64,000 nucleotides of DNA from Opisthocomus hoazin (lineage: Eukaryota > Chordata > Aves > Opisthocomiformes > Opisthocomidae), in the NCBI RefSeq assembly GCF_030867145.1, contig NC_134454.1:47506320-47570319 (forward strand), given 5' to 3'. The position numbers and the translations under genes were made by a program. Shown here piece by piece: positions 25,522 through 37,600 of the stretch; positions within the stretch are counted from its first letter, which is position 1, and each line of letters opens with the position of its first letter. The notes below the pieces were generated by a model. That model was not told where the DNA came from, did no database searches, and worked only from the letters and a program-made list of their open reading frames with translations.

Positions 25522-25675
25522 ATGGAAGCGTTCCAGCATCAGCTACTCACTCTTGCTGGGGGTCTGATCTGTTTCTGTACTCTGCTAAAGTGCATCAGAT
25601 TTATGAAATGTATTTTCACACATATGTGGAGTGCTTTGCCTCAGACTTTCTTTCAGTCGCTTGGAGAATGGGCAG
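25522..25675 (+). CDS. HSD17B3: HSD17B3 exon 1
   Basis: It encodes residues 1-51 and the first base of codon 52. It starts [20 protein letters not shown], a signal-anchor-like N-terminus, and ends SLGEWA. The donor is GTAAAG. The start is supported by the Kozak-like CACCATGG and by co-linearity with the human protein. Confidence 0.95.
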
Positions 25676-28600
25676 GTAAAGGAAACTTCCTCACCACCTT
25701 CTTCTTGTATCTGAGTGATGGATTGTTACATTACTAATCGGGAGAGGTTTTCCTTGCATTCCCTTACCCTGTCACTTCAGAGAAAAACACAGTTTCCACC
25801 AGGCGATGTTTGCTTAATTTCTTTTTGTTTTCTCTTAGTAACTTTGATTTTATAAGCCTGAAGGTTTTGTGTACTTGGGGAGAACAGAAAAATAGTCAAA
25901 CTGGTAACAGCTCATGCATCTGGTGTGTAGATGTGAATTCTCTCCCCATTCCTACTTCTGATTTTTTTTTCTTCTAGTGCAAATGCTTTTGTTTTAATAG
26001 TGTTGCCTATATCTGCATTTTCCTGATATGTGAAGCAACTAGTTTATGTCTCGCATATGGTATCCACTCTTCAAAGCAACTTTTCTTTGTTCCTGGTGAC
26101 TTTGCTCCAGTTTGTTTTTTCCGAATTGGTGACCTATCCTTAATGGTATCATTAACGAGCCAAATCTAGTCTAGCCTAAAAACTTCAAAGGCTGCAACTT
26201 GGCAGTACTTTTTTAAAGATATTACGCATTCTAATAAAGTAACAGAAATGTTTAATAAACACCTTCTTCTTCCTACTGATCACTGATGTTTTTCTTAAGC
26301 TTGTTATGTTATCAGTGTTAAGCAAGAATGAACGGGTACTACAGTGTCTGAGTTCCTGTGCTACAGATGTCAGTGGTGGTGGCATCTTGTTAAGAAGTGA
26401 CCCAAACAGTACTCTTGTGCTTCCTTCCTTTCCCCTGCATTAGAGACTTGATGTGTCTGGATTGAGTACGTGTTTAATAAGCACATCACACGGCAGATTA
26501 GTGCGAAATGAAATCCACCCCTTTGCATAAAACCTGCCTGAATACCAGCTGTTCAAGTGGGAAGAAATCCTTGTTTCCACTGAAGGCTAGAAGGCTTGTT
26601 TCCTTCAGTGGACCTCTGTCCTTTTATAAACTTAGAGTCTTCTGGGCCCAGTAAAATTCATAAGGCTTGGACGATGTGGTGTGTCACATGGCAGGTGAGA
26701 TCCTGAGAACTATGAAAGTTATGACTGGGAGCTGGAAGATTTTTTTCCAGCAGACTCTTGCTTTTCATCTGCAGGTCTGCTAGAGAGCTAAAGGTCCACT
26801 GCTGCTTCACTGAGGGGTCTCATTTCTCTGTGAAGTGAGAGAGTAATTACTCTTCTGTTGGCAATGAACCTAACCATTCACCCTTGCTTCCCCAGTGTCT
26901 CTTACAGTTTAGAATTTCTTTATCAATGTTTTTTAGCTATTGACTCATGTTCAGTTTTGCTCTGAAAACTTACCAGGTTTACCTTGGAACCGCTTCAGTG
27001 CTTTCCTACTCTTTTCTTTCTTCTTTGTTTTTAAGGTGGTAAGGATTTTCTTTCTTTAGTGTTTGTTGTGTAACATTTAAAGTTCACAGCGCTTTACAAA
27101 GGCCAAAGCTTGTTTACGTTCCCAGTAACACTAAATCTAAAGGTAAAATGAATAGCACAGCTGTGAAGGAAGGGCATTTTATAGATGGTGGTGAGTTTGC
27201 TGTGATGTTTCCTTACATACAGATTTCTTGTGTGAGAAACCGTTCTATCAGCGTTGGTCACCACTTAGTCCCTGTCACCTACCATTCTGCCACGAGCATG
27301 GAAGTGAAAGGCTTGCAAAGCATAACTTGTAAAAATATGTGTATGGAAGAAGATTCTTCCAAGTCTTAGGCAACTGACTTGAGACTGAACGTGTTCCCAT
27401 TGAAAACGAAAGTAATAGCTACCTGCTGCATCAGATAGGTTACTGCTGGGAGGGGTTTGCTGTGAAGGCAAAATGTGCTAAATGAAGTAACAAAGAGATT
27501 AAAAAGTTGGAAGGACATAATGTTTTTAAAAGATTGATTCTGTGCTTTAGTATAAGCTTTTAGGCTGCAATGTTCAGGAAACACACATGACGAAGATTAA
27601 AAATTTCAAGAAGGAACAAGCTAAAGCAGAGCTACAAATGTAATCCTGATTCTTTTTACTTTTTCCAGTGGTCACAGGAGCAGGAGATGGGCTTGGAAAA
27701 GCATATTCCTTTGAGGTAAGATAGACTAATTACCCTTAAGTTCATTTTAGCAAAATGGCAATTGCTACGCCATTGTCAGTCTCTGCAAGTTAGTAAAATT
27801 ATTCAAGGATTCAAAGCCACTGTGAGAAACAGTACTAATCCTTCTCCTCTGTATGTGCAGAAAGAAAGAAAACTGGTATCGCATTTCAGAGGAAAGTCAT
27901 TAATGCTTCTGTGGTCTCATCAGAATAAGGAAATAAAATGGAAACACTGAGTAATCCAAAAGATTTCGTGTTGTTTGTCCAGGGTATGAAATTGCCTACG
28001 TTGTCCTTTTTTACCCAGTTCCACAGCTAATCTGCCTTTTGACTTTCAGTGGGGTGGTCCAGCATTAACGCACAAAATGTAATTTTCTGTTTTACATTTG
28101 CAAACACATTTTCAAAGATGTAGCTCAGACAGCAAATAAAAGCGAAATCTGTGTAAATTAATATAAACTACAAGTTACGGAAATTATAAGGAAACGTAAT
28201 GGTTTAATTAGGAACGGGTAGCTCTAGGATCCCGCAAGAGGAGAGAGGAGCTCCGTGCTGACCCTGTAGCTGCTGGTGTGCAGAATCAGTGCTGCAGTCC
28301 CTCGCTGTGCGCCCATGCTAATCAGCGCTGAGGGCAGAGTGGCCTTGTACTGCCTTATACCAGCCTTGCTGTTAGCGATAGTGACTGAGCAGTAGATTTT
28401 CTCTTTGGTGCCTTCATTCAAAACTGCCTCCCTTTCTAGAAGCTAAACAGCGATGAAACAAGAATTGTCTTCAGAGCTGGGGTGCCCAGGTGAAAATTAA
28501 CAGCCTGTAATACGCAAGAGTTTAGATGTCATGGCTTCTGCTCATAATTTAAAAAATATATCTCTCAGGAAGTGAAAATGAGTTTGCTTTCAAATTAATT

Positions 28601-31600
28601 TACAGGACTGGTAAACTGGACTTTTAAAGTGCATGCATTGTTTAAACACCTGCCTTGTGATTTTCACTACTGGGAGTGGCAATACAACAACTGCTTTTGA
28701 AAGTGCAATGAATATAGGAAGCACAAAGACAAATGCCAGCTGTAATAGTTTAACGTTTGGCATAGTTGTGATAAAGATCACAAGATCTCCTGTGGGAAAG
28801 AAAGGAAAATGTTGCCTTCTGCGTGCCTACCGAGTTGCTGTAGTGATGAGCAAATGGGAAGGGTCTGACAAATACTTAGGTCAGGCGGGAATGGGACGGA
28901 ATCAAGACAAGGAGGGGAAACATCGGATATGCTTAAACATTTGTTTAACACCACGCCTTTGGGTGTAATCACGTGCACATGTAGCTTGCTGAACTAACTG
29001 TGTGTGAGCACCTGGTGATATTTCATCCACGTGAAGGCTGCAGGGACCTGTGAATGTCTAGATCAGAGCCTCTGTCATTGTTCTGCTTCCTTTGTGCTAC
29101 GTGGGTTATGCAAGAGTAAATCCCATTTAAAAGGCCAGTTAGAGCATGCAAATGGCTGCTTTACACCATGAGAAAAAAGAAAACAACTACTGTGTTTGGG
29201 TTTGTTTTTTTTTAACTTGGCTGGAACTGTGTAGAGTTTGTGGAACATTTGTTCATTATTTTTGGCTGTCATGGGATGACTGAGAGCCATCTTTATCCAT
29301 GCTGAGACGTACCTTCCTCCCCGGGTGGTCCTTTTGATTGAAGCTGTGCTAAGCTACTGCTCTGTGGGGCAGATCCCAAGCCCACACCACACGAGCTCAT
29401 AGCTTGGCATGTCATCTTGCTGGCTGAGGTCGAATCACACACTTGTATGTGGATTGTGGATAAATAAAGCTGACCATGCTGTTTTAATGTCTGTGTACCT
29501 TTGGAGTTTCTGGCTCAGTACTACTGTCTTGCTGGTCTGATGTCAGGGTACAAAATTCTCTGATGTTCTTCTGGCGTAGGTCCCTCTGCTGTTATGGGCT
29601 GATGTGAAGGCAAGCCTTTTTTCATGGCCACAATGTCTGTTCTTCTAGAGTCTGAGGTCTGACACCAGGAGGGGAATGTCTTTCTGACATCCTGGGCTCA
29701 GGCATGGGCTGATGGATCCACACTTGTTGGTAGCATATGGTATAGGAGACTAAGGAGAGCAGTTCTTGTGTTTTGGAAGGCTAGTGTGATGTGGCTTTCT
29801 CTGTTCGTTGCTTTATGTGGAAATCCCAGTAGGTGGTTCATTGGATAAAACCCAGCAGACTGAGGTCCAGGGAAAGATTACAGTGTTTACTGGTTCAGTA
29901 CCCTGATTTGTAAGGTTTATGGCTAAATACAGGTCTCTGCGAAGTCTGTTAAGCTCAAGAGCTGACTGGGGCTGTGTGAAGAGCCCAGCAGCTGTGAGGT
30001 CTCAGAATTCTACTTTGTTGATGCCAGGACACAGATTTGTCAGAGCAAATTATGGTCCCCTTGGTTTTCTGAGCTAGTGTTGAGAGGCAAGCGCACACAC
30101 AACTTGAGCTTATCCTCTTCTGCATGGAAGTCCAGGCTTCCATGTAGTCTCTGTGTTTCTAGCACATCAGGCTAGACAACTGGCCTTCTTGAGCGTAAAG
30201 ACTCCGACATTTTAACTGACTGCTGTGATGTCTGAGTGCTGGGATTTTGCAACTAGTTTGCTATGATTGTTTCAAAAGCCAGGTTTCTGTTAGATTTGGT
30301 CCGTTAGCTCTTGAGCTGATGGGGTTTAGACTCACCAGACTTACGACAAGGAAGAATAATAAGTCAACTGTGAGTGTGCTGCTAGGCTGTCACATCTCTG
30401 CTCATCTGTTAGCATTTCAGGTACTGGTGCAGTCTTGTTTTTTCTGTTTTTCTCATGCAATAGGTGCAGACGTGCATTAGCATCTGTTACTGGCTTAGCA
30501 CCTCAAACATACTGGGTTTACAGATGAGGGCATGCCATACTCGGAGACTTATTGTTTAGTCTCTGCAAACTTCTCATCTGATGTCAGGGCACAAGCAGGG
30601 TGTTGGTGGTTCACATGGTCACCACTTTTGTTATTGTTAATAGTTCATAACTCTCTTATAAGTCAGGCCAGTGCTTATGTCTAAATCGATGTTACAGCAG
30701 ACCATTTTGAGACAGGCACTGCATTGATTTAGTCATACAACAGTTTCTCAAACCTTAAACCTTTGTTTCATTTCCTGAAATTGAGCATAGTATTACCAGC
30801 AATATAAGACAAGCTAAATAAGATCTGAGTTTTCCTGCTCCAGTTGCATATGTAGTCTAATTTCTGCACTTGGTCCTGGATTTATTTCTGAAAATAATGC
30901 TATTCTGCTCGAGTTGCACAGGCACATAGCTAGTAGAAAGCTTGCGGAATCCTTCTGCCCTGTCTCAGTCCTGGTCTGCTGCACCGAAAAGGGTTCAAAG
31001 ATTTGAATCACAGAGATCTTACAGGTCTGAACCTGAGGCAAGGGAAGAAAAGGGGTGAAGCGCGGAGGCCATATCAGCCCAATCCTGGAGAAGAGAAAAG
31101 AATCTCTTTTGTGATAGATAGAAATCTACAGTAGGCAGATACAGATTCTATGAGGCATTATTAGGGATTTTAAATTATTATGTCCAGTGATCTGTGTAGA
31201 GTATAACCAAATTGTCAGTGTAACTGTAGTAGTTACATGCATGGTTTGAAGCTAACACCTGTGTCTTGCCTTCCATGAAGCTTTATTTTTTAAAAATTCC
31301 CCTCAGACTGAGCTGCAAAAATGTGCAGCAGAGCGACTTTATACTACTTCAATGTTGGTTTGAACTTTTTAACAACGAGTTTGTGAGATTCCAGAGCATG
31401 GATCCTGCTTGATCTTTCTTCATTATTAGCCCCATTTCTAAATTCTAAGTTGTCGTATTTCATTATGGCTGGAGTCAGTAATAATAATCTTGCGCTTTAG
31501 CAGTCTCAGAGGTTCAGGAGCGTTTTAGTCCTTTGCCACTGGGAGTCAGGATTTCCTAACACAAGCAGCTGCACATTGCGTGGCTGGGAGCCAGGGTTTA

Positions 31601-34600
31601 TTCTTAACTGTGAGAGGAAATACCATGCTCTAGTGTCAAAGCCGTTTTATTTTAGGAAAATGCTTTGTGCTAAAGATGTCTACATTAAAAGTCACCTTTA
31701 TTTGAAATGCGGTAGTGTTAAAACTAATTTAACCTTTGCTGTGGATGGCCAGCAAATTATTTTCTAAGCACAGTTCTTTTTGTTTGCTTGAGGGTGCATT
31801 TGAACCTCATGGTAGTTACAATGTCCTATAAAACCTTTCTCTGAAAAGGGCACACCTTTTCTATGTGGGTGAGGAAGCACAGAAGAGCAGTCAGGTGTGT
31901 AGCCTCTTTTGCCTTGAGAAATGGCTGCTACAGCCTTATACTTCTGGTTAGTCTGGTATGCAACAGCAAGGGAACGTCCTTTCACCTGACAGTTAACAAT
32001 TTTGTAAGATTGCCACAAAAGTGCTTTTAGCTGAAGTACAATGCAATCTCAATGATAGGAGTAATTTTTTACTTAGGTTTTAAGGAGAGATTTTTCTACC
32101 AAATGAAATACAGAGACATAACCGAGATGATATTGAGAGCCCAGTGAAGCAGAACTTTGTTTTCATTCTGTGTATGACATGGCTGATACTTGGTTTTGGG
32201 TCTAAAGGCACAAAAATTAAGAATATTCCCCACCTGAACACCCCCAAATGGCAGAAAGGAGCAAATGTCCATGGAAACGAAGACCGTGTCTGTGATTGGA
32301 AACGGTTTGAGTCAAGCTCGTTGTGGACAAAAGGAAATCTACCAGTATGTAGGCAATTAGAGTTCTCTTCCTGAGAACTTAAAATGGAGCCCTTAAAATA
32401 AGCTTTTGAAATTCCCAAGTGTCTCAGTCTGTTCAGGTCTTTTTGGAGCACCCATCAATTATGTGAGAGGGTCTCCAGAAGTGCAGGATTGTGAGCATGG
32501 GCTTTGTGCTGAAAATGCAAATGGTTGTGGTTGATACATTTAACAGAATGTCTGCCCTTCCTACTCTCGATGTAGCGAATTTTTGAACAAAGATCCTTAT
32601 TCCTTAACATTCTCCAGATTATTTCAGAAGAGCCTGACAGGACAAACTGTTTCCCTCACGTAGGTTTAAGGAGAAAGCATTGCAGGGAGTCAGCTATGGA
32701 AGTGAATGGGTCTTCAGTGTGTGGACTCTTGCCAGTTTGTTTCTTCTTCTAAGTAAACGCGGTACTTTCAGACGACGTTGGCTTTATCTTTTGTGCTGAC
32801 TAATTTAGATCTCTTTCTCCTTGCTCTCATGGGCATTTTTATAATTTCAGCTTTATCTTTCTTTATGCACACAATGTCATTCAGCTTCTGCATGTTAATA
32901 ACTCAGTTTCAGAAGCTGGGGGCCATGTTTCTCTCTCAAGCTTTGCCTAGAACTCCTCAACTGATGGGAATGGGACTACTCAGGAACACAGGAGAGAACC
33001 GTTCTCCATTTGTTCTGCATTCATTCTGCACGTGGTAATACCAAATGGACTGCTGTGTTAAATGGTGCTCACAGCTATAAACTTCAACTATTCAACTATT
33101 GCCAACATCTTTGTTGGATGTACATTTGTGTGACTGTATTTTGAATTTTTGTGCATGGACTTCATCTTTTCTCTGTGGTTTCTTTTTTTTTTTTTTTTTA
33201 AGTTTGCCTCTAATGAAAAAAAGCAGTTAGAATTTATCCACCTGACCAGCATGAAATTTTATTTCTACTAAAAAAATATGAATGAAGTCCAAATAATTTC
33301 AAACCCTTGAGCCTTCAATTCAATCCTACTTCCTCAGGAAAAAAAAAATGTGAGGGTGGAAGGTGATGTTGTAAAATGACTGGGAAGTCAGCAATGTATT
33401 TGGCCTCCGAAATCCAAGGCAAAATAAAAATGTGTTTCTGGGAAGTATCACATTGCTTTCGCTCCCCACAGACTTTCATTCATTTGAAACTGGCTCAGAT
33501 TATTTATATTTGTTAATATTATTGGGATTTGATTGTTGTCCAGTAGGTTTTTCTTGTAAGGGTACAAAATTATACAATGAAGGAGATCCTTTGGAAGCCC
33601 ATTTTAAGCCTGAGTATTGTTTGGCCTGGTTTTAATATCTGTTGTTTTCCCATGAGGCAGGTGACAGTTGAATGAAAACAATTTAAAAGAATTAATAATT
33701 GTTTTTATTGCAAAACTGGAAAAATTGTAAAGATTCTTGTCAACTTACTGTTTTCTAACAACTTTTATATTCCTCTCTTATAGCTGGCAAAACGTGGATT
33801 AAATATAGTTATGATAAGCAGAACTCTTGAAAAACTGCAGAGAGTAGCCTCTGAAGTTGGTAAGTGTTTGTCTCAAACTTATCTTCCCATTTAGCAGGCT
33901 GGCTTTACAGGATCTGGAGGTCTGTTTCCTTGGTACAGTATCTAGTACAGTAGGGCCCCAGATATTGCTGCAGATATAGCCCCTGGTATTGCTCCAATAC
34001 TACAAATAATTTCTGGTATTACTGTGTTGCTTGAACCCTTCTGGTCATGGGTCACTTTAGAAATACATGCTGCAATTCAAACAGTGCAGTAGGTTGGATA
34101 AAAATAGTAAATGTGCATTCTTTACTGGCTTCAGCTGCCCCTAAAATGCCTAAATACAGGCAAAGGAGATACAGTACTGGAGTTGTCAGAGGAATCTATG
34201 AAATGGCTTATGCTTGGGATAGAAAGGTTTTCTGTAGGCTAGTTCTTGAAACACAGCAGAGGAGTAAAAATGCAATAATGTACCTTTTTTAAGATTTTCA
34301 AGTTATATTCAGCTTTTGATAAAGCAGTTAAGCAGTGTCTCTTTCGAATAATGCTCCCTTTCTTTTCTTCAAAGGAAGTTAGCTATTCACTGCAGGGAAT
34401 GGCCTGTTTAAATATGTTAAGATTGACAGAATTTCTTTTGGAGTCAAATGAGTTTATAACCTCCATTAACTTAAAGGTTGCTGTAATCAAGGTTATTCTT
34501 CCCACTGTCTCTTTTTCTATTATGGCTTCTGTCCACCAGATTCCTTGAATTACAGGTTCCTGTGTTAAGCATGTGTCCCTCCCAGACTACACCTCTGTTA

Positions 34601-37600
34601 GAAAGACTTGCCCTTAAGCAGGCTTGGCAGCTGGCTCCAGCAGAGTATCAGGTCCAGGATCCTCATCCTGCAGAGAGAGCAGCACATACCTAAGGGAGGT
34701 GACGGACTTGAAGTGGGTGAAAAAACCTTTAACTTCTGAATCTGCAGCTACCAGAATCAAGGATTGGACTCTGAAGTTTTCTGTCCAGTTTCGCTCCCCT
34801 TTTTTCTGGGGATGGATTTGTTTTCTTGTGTCAAGCAAGGGTATCGAAGGAGGAAAGCACCAACTCGATGAATAGTCTCTATAAGCAGACATATCTGTGA
34901 GACCGATATGACTATGGCCTACGCTAGCCCCTTTTAAGTAAACAGCCATAAAAAATGAACTTCTGTGGGAATTAGGCCAGCTCTGGTGTCATCGTTGCAT
35001 TTCTTCACAGCTAAATGTTCAAGAATTAAAATAATAGAAACCTGGGGAAAAAAGGCTAAGGAGTTTTATATAGTTCCTTTGCATTGTAAATTATAATCAG
35101 AAGGAAAGAATGAAAACAGTAGGATTGCCGAGACTAACATAGCTAAGTACAGGAAAAAAATTGGTGGGATCCAGAAAGATAACATACTGTAAATTCTTTT
35201 GCACACTGATTTATATAAGATCATCCACAGGCCCGCTTCCTGCTTCAGGCCGTGTTGTGCTGAGCTGTGTAGCAACACGCGAGGAAGGATTTTCCCAGTC
35301 GCGAGGCAAAGCAGAGGCAGCCTGCAGAGATGCCTGTGCCTCGTGCAGCAATGCCCTGTGGGTTTTCACACACGAGGACTTTTTCCTGTCCACAGCAGCA
35401 CGCAGCAGTGTGGGGAGGTGGGCAGTGTGAGCCCAGGAGCTCAGCCTACACTGGTCAGGTTTCCGTGCCACGTTCAGGCGGGTCATGGTCATAAAGAGGT
35501 TTCCCAAAGCTTGCTGAAGTTGGTGGCGAATCCCAATGAGGTCTTTCCATTGTTTTCAGTGGGTTGTGGCTGAAGCCCAGAGTGACTCATGTGTTACTTA
35601 TTGTGTCAGGTTGGAAATGAGTACATAACAACAAGTAGACGGCACAAACAAAAGGAAGGAGAGGAAGATACAGTAATGAAAAGCACCAAGCATCTGATCT
35701 GGAGGCCACTAATGTCAACAGGGAGCTCTGGATGTGGGCTTATGTTAAAGCATTGGAAATGTTCCATGGATTCCAATTTGCAGACTCAGGCTTTACTATA
35801 ATTAGGCTAAGCAGCCATTGGGAAGGAAGAAAAGTTAAACTTACTGTGATTTTATGTCAGTAAATAAACAACAGAAACTGAAAACGAAGCAGAAACTTCA
35901 CCAGAATGGTTTTACTGTTTTCTAAATTTTCTACTTCTCACAGACTTTTTCTTTCTAAACTGCTTAAACAACAAGTGTTTCGCTCCAAGCGGTTATGATT
36001 ACCCTGAACTAACATGCAAGGAGATTAAGGCACAGAGAGACAGAGACAGAAAGCTTGTTGCAGACTGTGTAAAATTGTTGTAGGACTGGACACATTACCC
36101 ATGTTTCCTTTTCCTTAGCAGCTACACCATATATCTTTTTCCAATCAGTTGTACGCCATAATTGAATGACTTGCCTCCATTTCCAACCTGACAGTATTAT
36201 TTTCCTAATCATACTGTCACATTCAGTTTGCATACTGAATAATGTAAATGAAAGGAGTCTAAAGTGTGGGTAATTCCACAGACCTCAGTGTTTGGCCTTC
36301 CAACAGTCCCATGGGCCACAGGTATGCCTGGGAACAGCTCTCAGAGTTGTAGCAGGCAGAAATCCACCATAAGAAAAACATTTCTCTAAAGAAGATTTGG
36401 AATCGAAAGACGGATTTCCATCCGCTCGGACAGGAAAGCTGTTTTAGAATGAGATAAAAGATAACAAAGTAAGCCATGTGGAGGGCAGACAGGGAGGACT
36501 GTCACACCAGGTGTGCTGCTTCTTTAACAGATTTAGTACTGTCATTGTGAAACATCGCTCAAACCATAAAATCAGAATATTAGAAATGGTGGAATGCTCC
36601 TAACTGCACTCCTTCTTTATTTCTTCTGCCTACACTTCCTAAGCAAGCTGTACAGATGGAGCTAGGTCCTGATGGAAAAGTTATGCTTTAGGACCTATTT
36701 ATATGACCAGGATCTGTACTGTTTAGCTGTTAATGCCAAACAAACAAAAGCCACTCTGTAAGACATAAAGATTATTCACAACAAGTGTGGGGATTTGGGG
36801 GTTTTAGTTGTTTTGTCTTTTAGGTTTTTTTGAGAAGAAACAAATCTGTATTTAAGGAAAGATAAGGTGTGTGATCTTCAGAAAACAGTAGAAAATAGAA
36901 CTACACCAGTTTAGACTAGCTAAGCATGCAGTTCATGAGTTTGGGTTAGGTGAAATCATGCCTATTCGTGTAGAATAAAGCAGTGAACACAAAAATCACC
37001 CCACAGAATTGTGAAGAACCAAGCGTGTCTTGCTCCTACTAAGACCTGTCAAGGTGCTGATGCCTTTAGCTGTCTGCTGCATGTTCAGTTTCCAGTCCGG
37101 CCTACCGCTTCCTCTGCCCCTTGTCTGTCCAGGGCTAGCTCCGAGAGCTAACCAGGTAACAAGCTGACATCACTGACAAGCATAAAGCAGCTCATTTGGC
37201 ACACCTTTCCTTCATCCTCAAAGGCTGTTAAAAATGCCTGTTGAGTCTTGCTGATCACTTGAGGTAAAGCATTACTGCCTGGGGCTGTTTTCCCAGTGTG
37301 CACTAACACAGAACACAGCACTGCAGGGCCTTGAGGACGTTCTGGCAACTGGTACCAATTCCTGCGTTTTTGTTGACTGAGTCTGTGTTCTCCGGTATCT
37401 TCTATCATCTTTTGCAGTTCTGCTTTCACACTTACTCTTTTCTTTGGTCTCCATTTTGCTGTTGAATTGAGTTATCTTACATTTCTGAGGAGACACATTT
37501 CTCCAAAAGGCTTTGGAAATGTGGCCAGAACTTGGGCTCTATAATCTAACATAAATTTTTATATTTCTCCCCAATCTTAAACCTTTTCTAAACCTCTTTC

